DNA of 64,000 nucleotides, from contig CM051002.1 of NCBI GenBank assembly GCA_027704905.1, positions 11,503,947 through 11,567,946 of the forward strand, read 5' to 3'. The notes under the pieces are model-generated. The model made no database searches. It was not told where the DNA came from and saw nothing but the letters and a program-made list of their open reading frames with translations. Positions 34,807-46,675 of this stretch are shown here, piece by piece; within the stretch, counting starts at the first letter, position 1; each line of letters starts with the position of its first letter. This DNA is from Muraenolepis orangiensis (taxonomy: Eukaryota > Chordata > Actinopteri > Gadiformes > Muraenolepididae). The position numbers were made by a program, and so were the translations under genes.

Positions 34807-35639
34807 TCAAATTGACCGTCTTACACATTAATTTAAATGGCAGCCCTACCTTCGACTGACGTCAGCCTCGAACCCACTCAAAAATATATATTTCTAAAAA
34901 AACAAGCTGTCTTCGGATGCACTTGGCATTCGACGTATCGGCTAAAACAAATAAAGACTGCCTGACGGGTGGTAAACGTGTCAAACTATCGAAAAATACA
35001 CTCATACACAGACTTGTTTCTCACATCTGCGTCCTCCCTATGGCTACAGTACTTGTGATGAGTTTAAATGTTGCTTCGTTCGTTATGCTCCTCTCTGATT
35101 GGTCCTCGAGATTTGAATTCTGAGCCAGTGTCGCAAAGCATCATGGGTGACCGACACAAAACCGCCCAGGAGTCATATGATTGGTTCTCTGGCATGTTAC
35201 ACTTCCTACACTTTGAAACGTTTAAACACGAGTTAAACACGAAAAAAAACAATATAGCGTTATATATGTTTTAATTCTACAAATTGAGGGAATGCAGAGT
35301 ATTATGGGTGTCAGTATATTCTAAAGCATTCTATCAAACGCCGAAACGGATAACATTTGAAAAATATTTTCAAACACAATTTCAAATAATGCACACAGCT
35401 ATTAATCGATCTGGCTTATTCATGGTAATGAATACGATTTCGATTCGATTCAAATGCGTTGTCATTGCAAAGAACAAGTACAGTACAGCGAAACTAATTT
35501 GGCATCTAACCAGAGTGAAATGTTACAGTAAACTGCATAGTAAAATACATTGTTCAGGGGTGAAACAAGATATAAAAACAGTCTATCTACTATGTATAAA
35601 AAAGGGTAGGAGGGGGGAGGGGAGGGACGACGACGAGGA

Positions 35640-37035
35640 GGGGCGGGCAGGCGGCTGTCACGGTGGTACAGAGAGGTGACAGCTGAGGGGAAGAAGCTGT
35701 TCCTGAGCCTGCTTGACTTGGAATAAAGGCTCTTGTAGCAACTCCCGGAGGGGAGGAGGGCAAACTGTCTATGTTTCGGGTGAGAGGTGTCTAGGTTTAG
35801 ACAATTTACGTGCCTTCCTTAGACACCGTTTGTGGTGGATAGTCTTAATTGCAGGGAGTGGTAATCCAACGATGCGTTGGGCGGTTTTCACCACCCTCTG
35901 CAGCGCTTTGACTGAGTGCATATCAAGTCAAGTCAAGTCAAGTTTATTGTCACTTCACAGTTTACACAAGTATAAAGCAGTGGTGTGAAAATCGTATGTG
36001 CAATACCCGACGACAGACAGCAGTTATAAAAATAAGATAAAAATAGATAAAAATAGAATAAAAATAGAATAGAATAAAGTAAAAAAAAAAATGCTATTTA
36101 TAAAATGCAATATATCAGCACAGAAAAAGAGCAATATGTATATATAAATCAATGTAATAAAATATACATTGTTATATGCTATACGCCCTTGTTCAGCAGC
36201 CTGATGGCCTGACTGTGGAAGCTATCTCGGAGTCTATTTGTACGGCACTTGATACTACGGTATCGCCTGCCTGACGGTAAAAGTGAATACAGTTTGTGGC
36301 TGGGGTGGGCATTGTCTTTTATGATGCGTTTGGCCTTGGCCACACACCACTGGTTGTATATATCCAGGAGGGAGGGGAGCTCACCTCCAACAATATACTG
36401 GGCCGTCCGCACCACCCTTTGAAGCGCTCTGCGCTCGAGTGCGGTGCAGTTCCCGTACCAGGCGGTGATACACCCTGTAAGAACACTCGATGGTGCCGTT
36501 ATAGAATGTTCTCAGGATGCGGGGGCCCATGCTGAATTTCCTCAGACGCCTGAGGAAATACATGCGTTGTTGGGCCCTTTTCACTACGCGTGTGGTGTGT
36601 GTGGACCATGTGAGGTCCTCGGAGATGTGCACGCCGAGGAACTTGAAGCTGCTGACCCTCTCTACTGCAACACCGTCGATGGAGATAGGGCTGTGCTTTC
36701 CTCTCTGCTTCCTGAAGTCCACGATCAGCTCCTTGGTCTTCTTGACGTTGAGGGCGAGGCTGTTCTCCTGGCACCACTGCTCCAACGATCCGACCTCCTC
36801 CCTCTAGGCTGTCTCGTCGTCGCCGGCGATCAGGCCCATCGTCGTGTCGTCAGCAAACTTGATGATGACGTTGGAGCTGTGCATAGCCATGCAGTCGTGG
36901 GTGTAGAGGGAGTAGAGGAGAGGGCTCAGCACGCATCCCTGGGGGGCTCCCGTGTTGAGGGTCAGTGGCTCTGAGTTGGTGCTGTGATGCAGTGGGTGAG
37001 TATGCTTTCAATGGCACACCGGTAAATAAATAGTG
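35640..37035 (-). mobile_element. L2-type LINE fragment interrupted by a second LINE
   Basis: 35640-35912 (from GTACAGAGAGGTGACAGCTGAGG to CCACCCTCTGCAGCGCTTT) matches 10800-11047. Sequence at about 36975-37027 (GATGCAGTGGGTGAGTATGC, TCAATGGCACACCGGTAAA) resumes the same element, as at 11085-11120. The intervening 1.05 kb is another LINE copy. Confidence 0.75.
35925..36965 (-). mobile_element. Second L2-type LINE, 3' end with tail, nested in the first
   Basis: The 3' tail reads TCAAGTCAAGTCAAGTTTATTGTCAC on the plus strand at 35929. Minus-strand frames from 36785 encode the RT C-terminus: LALNVKKTKELIVDFRKQRG, SSFKFLGVHISEDLTW, and, in another frame, the terminal SLLPSGRRYRSIKCRTNRLRDSF block near 36415-36179. 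Frames are broken only a few times, so this is younger than the interrupted copy. Confidence 0.8.
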
Positions 37036-37115
37036 GTTGACTGATTACTTTATGGCTGGTGAGACTGCACACCTGTGGGTCCTTGTCAATCAAGGCCCAG
37101 CCACCACCACACACA

Positions 37116-37228
<113 letters not shown>

Positions 37229-37240
37229 ACTAGCATATAC

Positions 37241-37397
37241 CAACTGCTCTCTTCACAATTATTCAAAACTCTTGCAATAAACCAGATTTCTCATTCACCC
37301 TGTGTCCTTGTCTTGGTCAGCGAGGTCCCTGTTCCCGGGCCAGTGTGGCAGTCCAGTTTATTGCAAGAGTTTTGAATAATGGTGAACAGAGCAGTTG
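37241..37397. repeat. 42-bp inverted repeat with a 73-bp spacer
   Basis: 37241-37282 and 37356-37397 are reverse complements with two mismatches. Each arm holds TTATTCAAAACTCTTGC or its complement. The left arm begins 13 bases after the (GA)n tract. Confidence 0.95.
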
Positions 37398-37889
37398 GTG
37401 TGCAGTAGTTGGTGTGGTTGGGTAAACACTATTACTAGGATGGGATAAATGCAGAGAAACCTGGGCACCATTTATTCTCCCCCCTACCGTCCTGTCGCCG
37501 GTTCCGCAGCATCCGTACAAGGACTACCAGGTTTCTGGACTCATTACTGTTACTGCACTGTATTGATGATGCTGGTGCACTACTGGCACTTTAAAATGCT
37601 TTTATATGCTTTATGCACAATTCAACACATGTACATATCATCCATCAGTCATTTTATTGGTGTTTTTATTGTCATTATATTGTGTTTAATATTTTCATAT
37701 TATTATTTTTATATATTTTGTAATTAGATCTCGTCTCGCGCCGTGAAGCAGCACATCCAATGGAGCCCGTGGCACGTAGTGACAACACTAGTCGTTGACC
37801 TCGGTGAACAGGTCGCAGTAAGCGTAGATATGGGCCTATGCATTTAGACTTGTGGTGACGAGTTGTTCTCTTGCCTACCTTTGTTGAAC

Positions 37890-37955
37890 GCAACCCTATT
37901 GTAGGTTGCTTTGGACAAAAGCATCTGCTAAATGACTGTAATGTAATGTAATGTT
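37890..37955 (+). repeat. Short dispersed repeat tail
   Basis: GTAGGTTGCTTTGGACAAAAGCATCTGCTAAATGACTGTAATG is a divergent copy of the tail at 34224 and 50455. Confidence 0.65.
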
Positions 37956-38049
37956 ATTATGAATTCACTATTACTACTTAAATAATGCTACCATAACATT
38001 TGATCTATATAACCTATATTACCTATAATCTATATTTATTTTATATAAC

Positions 38050-40480
38050 AGAGAGTGGTCGGGGACAGGCCAGGGGTCTGGATACCGGGAGGTCGATCAG
38101 TGGAGTACCGACAGGTAGTAGACAGGCGCGTGGTCCGGGACGGGCGAGAAGTCTGGATACCGGGAGGTCGAAGTAGCGACAGGTAGTAGACAGGTAAGTA
38201 TAATTTCCGGAAGGCTGGTACGGTGTCATCCAGGGAGTACAACGTACAATCTAGCAACGAGGTCCAGAGACGCCACGGTATATATACCCCCAGGTGTCAT
38301 AATTGCCGACAGGTGCGTGGGTGCGCCACCAAAGCCCGCGCCTTAGCCATGCCCCCTGTCACCCACCGTAACAGTGACAGTACCCCCCCCCCCTCAACGG
38401 GTGCCTCCTGGCGCCCCACCCGGCTTGTTGGGGTGTTCCCTGTGAAATCGCGGATGAGGGACGGATCCAGGATGATCCGGCGCAGGAGCCAACTCCGCTC
38501 CTCTGGACCGTATCCCTCCCAGTCGACCAAATACTGGAAACCCCGGCCCCGGCGGCGAATGTCCAGGATCTTCTTCACCGTGTAAGCAGGGTGGTCGTCG
38601 ATGATCCGGGGGGGGTGGTGGGAAGTCGGTGGGGGGGCATAACGGGCTGGAGGAGACAGGTTTGAGCAGAGACACATGGAACGTAGGGTGCACCTTCAGG
38701 GCCGGGGGCAATTTTAGCCTTACCGAGACCGGGTTGACTTTGCTCACCCACGTACCGGGGTGCCAACTTCCGGGACTGGACCAGTAGTGGCAGGTCCCGG
38801 GAGGAGAGCCACACCTTCTGCCCCGGAAGGTAGACAGGCACCGGGACCCTCCGGCGGTCCGCCAGGCGCTGTTTCCGTGCGGCCGTGCGGAGGAGAGCGG
38901 TAGCCGAGGTGAGCCGGGTAAGCGGGGTTGCAACACTGCTGAAGTCCCGGACTAACCTCCGGTAGAAGTTAGCGAAGCCAAGGAACCGCTGGAGCTGTTT
39001 CCGGGAGGTAGGTGTCGGCCACTCAGCCACCGCTTGGATCTTGGCTGGGTCCGACCGTACCTGTCCCGGCCCGATGATGTAGCTCAGGAAGGCCACCGAC
39101 TCCACGTGAAACTCGCACTTCTCCGCCTTCACAAACAGCTTATTCTCCAGTAACCGCTGGCGCACCAACTCCAGAGGGAGCATGCTGTACATGCTCCCTC
39201 TTGTCCCGGGAAAAAATCTAAATATCATCCAGGTAAACAAAAACAAACTGGTTGAGCACGTCACGGAGGACGTCATTCACGTCCTCCGTGACCAGATGGT
39301 TGGCGTTGCGCAGGTCCAGCTTGGAAAACACCGCTGCGTGGTGGAGCGGCTTGAATGCTGGGTCTATGAGTGGCAGGGAGTACTTGTACCGTAATGCTGT
39401 TTAAGCCTCGGAAATCGATACACGGCCGTAGGGTGCGATCCTTCTTCTGGACAAAAACCTCGAGCCAACGGGCGACGACGAGGGTCTGATCAGCCCCGCT
39501 GCCAGAGAGTCATGGATGTAGGTCTCCATCGTCTCCCTCTCTGGCCGGGAAAGGTTGTAGAGACGACTGACCGGCAGAGGGGCACCGGGAAGGAGGTTGA
39601 TGGTGCAGTCGTGCGGTTTGTGGGGGGGTAGAGAAAGGGCCCGTTGTTTGCTGAACACCTCCCCGATACCGTGGTAAACGTGGGGGACGGAAGAGAGATC
39701 GGGAGGGCTCGGAACCGGGCCAGTGGGGGAATTGCTTGGGGCTAGGGCGGACCGAAGGCAGTGGGAATGGCAGAACACACTCCAGCTGATCACGGAACCT
39801 GAGGACCAGTTGATGTGTGGGTTGTGAGTCGCCAGCCACGGCCGACCCAATACCACTGGGGTGTGGGGCGAGGGGATCACATGGAAGCAGATACTCTCCC
39901 TATGATTCCCTGACAACACCAACGTGAGCGGTACGGACCGATGGGTGATCCTGGCCAGAGGCTCCCACTGTCCAGTGCGTTCACGTCGAGAGGTGTCTGT
40001 AGGAGCTCGGTGGGGATACCGGCCTGTGCGACTAGGGAGGCGTCGATAAAACTGGCATCGGCCCCCGAGTCCATGAACACGTGCACCGGTAGCGCCTCCT
40101 TGGACCACAGGAGATGTCGGAACCGGAGATCAGGTCGCATTATGGCTCCTCAGGGACCCCGCCGTCACTGAGGGGCCTGCTCTTTTGGCCAAAGAGGACA
40201 GGTAGAGCAGGAATGGCCCCCCACAGTAGAGACAGGCTTCCGAGTCCACTCTCCGCCGTCGCTCCTGATGGTATAAGTGCAACCGGTCCAGTTGCATCGG
40301 CTCCTCCGCAACGAGGGAAACGGGCCTGGTGTAGCCCCTACCTCCCGCAGGACGAGGAAGACTCCTGGAGGAACCAGGGCCGCCCCCCCACTGAGCCGCT
40401 ATTTCCAACACCTCAACACCTGGATGGCCAGTTGAATCGCCTCATCCAGCGTTCCCGTCTCACCCCGGAGCGCCACCTGT
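38050..40480 (-). mobile_element. Internally deleted Ty3/Gypsy chromovirus
   Basis: Order on the minus strand: gag C-terminal piece with a zinc-knuckle-like start (CLYCGG, about 40410-40180); aspartic protease (HVFMDSGADASFIDASLV, about 40090-40030); scattered reverse transcriptase pieces through 39.9-39.2 kb; the RT connection (KCEFHVESVAFLSYIIGPGQ and RFLGFANFYRRLVRDFSS, 39140-38930); then directly the post-integrase GQKVWLSSRDLPL (about 38790) and a chromodomain (FQYLVDWEGYGPEERSW, about 38540-38490). RNase H and nearly all of integrase are missing between about 38900 and 38830, and several frameshifts are present. Two tandem copies of an approximately 70-base unit lie at 38050-38200. Clear LTRs were not identified. 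It is inactive. Confidence 0.85.
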
Positions 40481-40917
40481 CTCTGCCCAGCTGGATGATC
40501 TTTTACCCCACCCACAATTGATTGAAGCTATTCATAGACATCAGCATTATAATTAACCAATTGGAGTTTGTAAAATGACGCTTGTTAAAACAACCAACCA
40601 ACCAGAGCATCAGCATTTTAATACTAGGGCTCGACAGTGAAGGCTTTAAAGATCGACCAGTCGATCCCGACCGACCTGTTGGTTACCCCTGGTCTGGTGG
40701 TTGGGATTTTTACACCCAGTCAAAAGGTTGTGAATATTAGATCCTAAAATACTACAATATTAATGTCTGCATGTCAATGTCTACCCTATGCCTGAGCAAG
40801 ATTCCCTCATCCCCAGCTGCTCATTAAAGATATACATTTAGAAGTCAAGTCGCTTGGGCTAAAGGCATCTGCTTAATGCACACCACTGTGTGCACAAATT
40901 ACTTCATAAATAAATTG

Positions 40918-41280
40918 TAGATTCAAGATTTTTATTTGCCATATGCAACCAGAACAATGGATTGCTCCCCATACCCTCCCGCATCCAAGAATTGTCTACA
41001 ATTTAACACTATTTGCTATACTATGTACTATACTTATACTATACAACACTATACTATTACAATACTGTACTCAATAAAAATAACAATAAAGTTACTGATG
41101 GATGATATACACATGTGTTGAATTGTGCCAAAAGCATTTTAAAGTGCCAGTGGTGCAGCAGCATCATGGCTACAGTACAGTACAGGGCCGAACAGTGCAG
41201 TATCTGTAATGAGTTGAGAAAGTCCTAGCAGTTCAGTAGGCACACTACATGCCTGTGGATAAAAACTGTATATGGATAAA
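40918..41280 (+). repeat. Dispersed LINE-tail repeat, long copy
   Basis: Starts ATTCAAGATTTTTATTTGCCATATGCAACC and continues through TTTAAAGTGCCAGTGGTGCAGCAGCATCATG to CCTGTGGATAAAAACTGT. It aligns along its length with 54070-54540. Confidence 0.8.
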
Positions 41281-41437
41281 AACATAAATGTAATAAAGGG
41301 TCATCGTTTTTTGGTTCATAGCTTCTGGGTCACAATGATATGTTATTAATGTTGTTATTGTATGTTATTGTTCTTTCTGTAGGTTAACCCGAACTATAGC
41401 TGTTTACTCCAGCTCCCACCGAAGGTTGAAAAAATGT

Positions 41438-41600
41438 GAGGCGGGGAGGCTCTAGCTCAGTCTGATGGGACTTGGCTTGGGAACCGGAAGGTCGCCAGTT
41501 CAAGTCCCCCCCCTTCAGACCCCCTACACTGCTATAGGCTATATATATATATATACTGCTTTGCCCCGTGAAATCAAGTGTTTGGGTCCATGCAATTGTT
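41438..41600 (+). repeat. tRNA-derived SINE (plus orientation)
   Basis: CTCTAGCTCAGTCTGATGGG resembles a Pol III A box and CCAGTTCAAGTCC a B box, with spacing like a tRNA. The minus-strand copies at 58025 and 61640 end with the complement of this head. No tRNA fold is expected, since the surroundings are repeat sequence. Confidence 0.75.
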
Positions 41601-42414
41601 GTTTGTGTTGTCAGAGTAACATGACAAGGGGAGGATAAGACGACATCAAGAGTATGCCTGTCTCACCGTGCATTATCAAAACCCACAGTAATACACATAA
41701 GGAGGCAGAGGCAGGACCTGAGAAATATGGACATTGGTGTTGAAACTCATAAATCAGACGAATAAATAAGGCTAAAATACATTTCACATTCATTAGAACA
41801 AATAAGTGGATGAGCTTTGTTCTTTGACATTTGGGGATTAAGTGACTTAGAACATTTTTGTTGTTATAATAATAATAATTGTTATTATTATTATAAAACA
41901 TTCGTCATGTAGCCTCATAACACAAAGTTTACACTCGCGGCACTTTAACATACTTTAACCCGTCTAGGTACAATTATAGTAACCTATGCGCACCTGGCAC
42001 AGTTTAGTAGGCATGTTTATGATTAAGAAGTGTGGATTAATATTGTCTTTACAACTACATAATGCATTTGAATTCCATATGTGTCGCTTTAATGTGATAA
42101 CATGAAAAAAGAAAAATGTATTTTTACAAATGTATTTTTTAATCATAATTATACATATAGTTATAATTGCAAAAACATACTCTTATATGGTAGGCTACCA
42201 AATACATTCATAGCAAGGAATGCATTAAAACTACCCACATGTTAAAGAAAAAACAGGTATCCATGATTTCATAGAGTTGAGATTGTCATATTTTTTGTGA
42301 ATGAATATAGACTATTAAACATTGTAAAACACAGTGGTTCACGTAGTTAAGGACAAACCACAAAGGGAAAACAGAAGGGGGCGTTCCTTTCCCTAATTTC
42401 GAACAGTCGTAATA

Positions 42415-42432
42415 TGACGTCGTGTGACGTCG
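42415..42432 (+). promoter_or_regulatory. Two tandem CRE-like sites upstream of vhl
   Basis: TGACGTCG occurs at 42415-42422 and again at 42425-42432, 236-253 bases before the vhl start codon, next to a GC-rich CCCCTCCCACCC stretch. These match CREB/ATF half-site architecture; function is inferred from motif only. Confidence 0.5.
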
Positions 42433-42667
42433 CATGCCCCTCCCACCCGGAACAAGAAATGTAAACAGCGAAGAAAGACAAAAATACTCTGAAAGTCTCA
42501 AAGGGCGCTACAATTACAATTGTAACATATCTACGATACGTATATTCGGAAAGAATACGGATGCAATTCGACTACTTACATTTCGGCAACTGAAACCAGC
42601 TAAAGTTATAGTACAACGTTAGCGCACATGGTTGTTTGTTGGGCCAATTTGCCAATTTAACAGAATT

Positions 42668-43962
42668 ATGCCAGAGGTGCCAGAAGACGGAGGAGAGAAC
42701 GTGCTCCCGTTGCTTCGGTCCTTAAACACTGGGATCCCCATCAGAGTCATGTTCGCCAACCATAGTCCTCGTGTCGCGCAACCAATCTGGATAGATTTCC
42801 ACGGGAGACCACAGCCATACAATGTGCTACAGCCTGGGACAGGTCAGAAGATGAACACATATGTTGGTAAGTGGATTCATGTAAAGTGGTTTGGTTGTGA
42901 GGCGATCAAAGCCACATGAAAGAACTCATGATCTACCCCGACCTTTCCTCTTGGCTAGCCCTATCTCTTGTTTACCAGCGCATGTGTATCAGCTTGTGTA
43001 TATTTGATCCACTATTTGCCATGTTTATTTCCAGTTCGTTTATTTGCCACTATTTTTGTTTCACTATTAAGTTGGATGTGCTTACTGTGTACAATCTAGG
43101 GAGCCAACATATTGCACTTTTACCTGGGCATTTGTTCTTCTCTGAGAGGCTTGTTAGGAAATAAATGCACTTATGATTTCTGGTAGTAGTGAAGTATGAA
43201 GTAGTTCTCTTGCCTACCTAAGTTGAATGCCCTTATTGTAAGTTGCTTTTGACAAAATGCCAGCTGTTCAACACTGTTAGGACCAGCGGAGTTGTGTAAC
43301 ATGAACACCCATGTGTATGTTTGTATATCACGCTGTTAGTAAAAACAAGGCTAACTGTATTTTAGCGTAGTAGTCATATTTGCCTCACATATACTTCTAG
43401 GTCACCCATGGATCTTCCGTGATGCAGAAACCGATGAGCCATTGAGGGTCAATTGCAAAGAACTGTTCCTGCCCAAGCCAGGAGAGGATGGAATGTATTC
43501 CGTTGCCAAAATTACTCTACCAGGTGAGGTTATCAAATTGACTCAGCCATTGTCAGTTGTTACATATTGTATTCTACTTTTTGGCAGTGTAATTATCCAT
43601 GAGCAATATAGCTATGCCTGTTTTGGATCAAAGTGTATCCCAAAAACATTTTGGTGAATAAAATAGAATATTGATTATTTAATTGAGAATTGTAAGTCTG
43701 TAAATCAAAATACTTTAAATAATGTACTTTACGTACAAAATAATTGTTTTGTGGTGCTTCGTCTCCAGTTTTGAGTCTGAAGGAGCGAGCTCTCCAGGTG
43801 ATCCGACGCTTGGTGCAGCCTGAGGACTACAGAAGGCTGGAGATAGCGCGTTGTCTTCACGAGGATCTGGAAGACCAGCCCAGTGTGTTGAAAGACATCA
43901 AGCTGATCATCCAGCGGGTGGAGCAGCGGCTCCTAGAAAGGGATCCAGACCAGGAGGCGTGA
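42668..43962 (+). CDS. vhl: von Hippel-Lindau disease tumour suppressor (pVHL) or VHL-like paralogue
   Basis: Substrate receptor of the CUL2-ElonginBC ligase that binds prolyl-hydroxylated HIF-alpha. Three exons, 42668-42866, 43401-43523 and 43769-43962, give 171 residues, with the same three-exon layout as mammals. The beta domain has IPIRVMFANHSPRVAQPIWI, QPYNVLQPGTGQ, and NTYVGHPWIFRDAETDEPL across the first junction, keeping the hydroxyproline-pocket Trp, Tyr, His and Trp. The pocket Ser (human Ser111) is Thr here. The alpha domain has the Elongin C-binding box SLKERALQVIRRLVQPEDYRRL, where human Cys162 is replaced by Ala. The N-terminal acidic repeats of long mammalian pVHL are absent, as expected for fish. 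Fish also have a vhl-like paralogue, so orthology needs a tree. A poly(A) signal AATAAA lies at 44303-44308. Confidence 0.93.
43225..43265 (+). repeat. Short dispersed repeat tail in vhl intron 1
   Basis: TTATTGTAAGTTGCTTTTGACAAAATGCCAGCTG is a degraded copy of the tail family at 34224. Confidence 0.5.
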
Positions 43963-44891
43963 CCCATGAAGCACAGTATGCAGTATGGACACTATTGACT
44001 TTTTACCAGTGGATGCTTTCGTCAAGGATTCCCTTAAATATGCAAAGTCTCTTTTAAAAAAAATGACTGTTTATATCATTGCAGCTGTACTGATTGTATC
44101 ACTTTATAAGATAGCCACTTATTAGAAGTATATATTGTAGTGAGGCCACTTATTAGAATTCTGTATTGTAGTGAGGCTTTATCAATGTAATATATGGTCA
44201 TTTTGAGGTATTGTTACTAGATAAAGAACTAGAAACATAAACTTCAACAATTAAAATGGTTCTAAATGATGAGTTAAAAAAAGAATGTGGGCCATCTTCC
44301 CTAATAAATATATTTTTCAAGCCAACTTGTGGTCATAATGCATTATGCATACATTATTCATGGTTTCCATTTATTCATATTATCTTTCCCTATTTCACTT
44401 CATTTTGTTTTTAAATTGCAAGCCTCCCTTTGAATAATTCTGCTCTGCTTTTTAACAAATCTCTGAGTGGTGAGTATAATGCATTACAATAATCGATGCT
44501 TCTGTTGCAGGTGCACATACAGTTAACCTGCATGAAAGCTTACATTAGTGTGTTTTGCTTAAGGAAAAGGGTTACCGGTTTGGACAAATCTTCATGCCTG
44601 AGCCTGGTGTTGCATTAGGCACCCATTTCAGAAGGGATATAGGCTGGGTGTCCTGTTCGTTACCAAGCAACATAGAAACAATATCCGTGTCCTTTGTGAA
44701 ATGAGCTGGTTGAAGTAGGAATGCAGTCTGGTGGTATGAAGAACAACAATGCCTCTAATATCTTTAGACGGCAACAGTAAGTTTTTGCACCATCTAGCCT
44801 AAACAACCGTTGTCCTTTTTACATTTATTAATCATGATTTTCATAGTGTATAACGCTGACAGGGAAACATGTTTATATAACTCTTACCAGC

Positions 44892-46118
44892 ATGACCTCA
44901 TGGCCTACAACTCATCCTGTCCTATTTCCACATCTTTACACGGACCATTGGACCATCATGAAAACAATGGTAAGAAAATACTTTAATGTGATGATTGTAT
45001 TGATGTTACAATTGAATACACACATGTTCGGTATTGAAATAAAATTGCAAGTGTTTTTGTTTAAGGTACCAACTTGTTGTCTAGTTCCAACCTCCATGTT
45101 AAAGAATGAAGGTCAGTAAACCTACACAAATAACATCTGGCCTACATGGCTGTGTACTGAATGTTCTAGATAAAATAAGAAGGTACTGATGTGTGCGGCA
45201 ATATTAACATTTCTCTTGGTTAATTTCTGGAGACTTCCCAGGACATGTATCGGATGTAACCGCTCACACAAGCAACTGCCTTCTGCCTCCTCTGACGCTA
45301 CAGAGAGCAGAGCATGCATTCAATAGCTATATTTCAGGTATACACTCTCCATATATTAGTGTATTAGTGACCGTATTGACTTGACATGTATAAAACACAA
45401 TTTTTATTCAGGTGCAACGCTCCACTACCCCAAAAGCAACGTCTTACCTCAAAATAAGCCTCAGTACAAAAATGAATACAATGAACGAGCCAGAAGGGGC
45501 TTTTCCTACTGGCTCATTGAGAAAAAACAAACAAAATGTAAGTAAGAATTGAAGTAAACGGACGCAAGTTTAATCCAATTGCTTTCTGACTGTAGCCTTG
45601 CCTTTTTAGTTATTTCATTTATTTTAAGCAGATTATTATTCATTATTTCTAAATCGCTTCAAAGCATGCACTATATCCTCCATTTGACACTTGTATAGTA
45701 TTGTTATAGTATAGTGTTGTATATCGTATATAGAATATAGTATATATGTGTTGTTTATTGTAAAGTGTAGTATAGTATAGTTGTAGAAATTCAGAATGCG
45801 GGAGTGAATGGGGAGTAAGCAATCCAATGTACTTTACATATAAAGTACATTGTTACATATAGAAAGCCAAGAAATAAAGAATATTGAATCTTGAATTCTC
45901 CTAAATGTGTCCATATCATCTCATCGAAACCGGTGGTGTGAAAATGGCTGAACTGTCTCATTTAGACATACAAGCAATGATCAGGTGGACAATAAGGGAC
46001 TGAATTGTCACTAACAATGATTGGTTGGTTAAATTTCCCATGTAATGTTTTCCTTTGTTTAGGTCACAGATCAAGCATTGGAGCCTATAAGACTTTTCTG
46101 GGATTACCAAGACTTTGA
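44892..46118 (+). CDS. Unrecognised five-exon gene, 136 residues
   Basis: Exons 44891-44969, 45066-45111, 45233-45337, 45412-45537 and 46063-46118 join by GT-AG splicing in one frame from the ATG at 44892 to TGA at 46116-46118: 411 nt, 136 residues. Because exon 1 itself follows an AG, the true start could be farther upstream. There is no signal peptide or membrane segment. The start is MTSWPTTHPVLFPHLYTDHW. A middle Thr/Leu-rich part follows, then HYPKSNVLPQNKPQYKNEYN and RARRGFSYWLIEKKQTK, ending in FLGLPRL. The short tyrosine-centred stretch is reminiscent of small axonemal or sperm microtubule inner proteins, but I cannot assign it. Four consistent introns in under 1.3 kb argue for a real gene. 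It lies between vhl and tatdn2, same strand. Confidence 0.7.
45640..45895 (-). repeat. Dispersed LINE-tail repeat, inverted, in the last intron of the unknown gene
   Basis: ATTCAGAATGCGGGAGTGAATGGGGAGTAAGCAATCC and ATTGTTACATATAGAAAGCCAAGAAATAAAGAATATTGAATCTTG are the reverse complement of the family at 40918 and 59548. Confidence 0.75.
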
Positions 46119-46675
46119 GTCGAAGGTGCTCTCTTGGGCTTAAAATCCTTTCTTATATTACTGCAGCAATGTTGGTTAGACTGAATTCAAACAAGACTGA
46201 ATTCATTATTTCATTCCTGTTCTGAAACCTATTTGTTGAGTCATATGTTTCTGCAATTTCACAGGTCGATTTATTGTCTCCCCCCCCCCCATCCTAATAC
46301 ATGAAATTAACATTAAATGAAGAGTTGTATCCATTTTCTCACTATTTCTTGCCTTTTCTAAAGCATTCGTGATTCAATCTTGTATCGAATAGATATATAT
46401 AAATATATATCATAAGAAGAAAGGAATTTGTGTAATTATTCCTAATTCATATCAGTCATAGCATAGCAGGCTTTGACTAGGCCTACTGTAAAAAGCAGGT
46501 TTAATCACTCGTTGGTAATGTTGATTAGTATCTTTAGATCAGTTAATTGTGGTAATGCAATTATCAATTGCATAATCGCACCCTCACCAAATCGCCTCCA
46601 AGTGACATGGCATTTAAGTATGGCAATTCAGCGCACTACTGTATTTAGGAAGACTTATTGGCAGCGTAGGGTCCT

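Noticed and set aside
36444..36974. Plus-strand 176-codon open frame
   Set aside because: It is antisense to the L2-type reverse transcriptase remnant.
41438..41530. Possible tRNA gene (A- and B-box-like sequence)
   Set aside because: The same head is found attached to SINE bodies at 58025 and 61640; a poly-C run replaces the expected acceptor end, so it is a SINE, not a tRNA gene.
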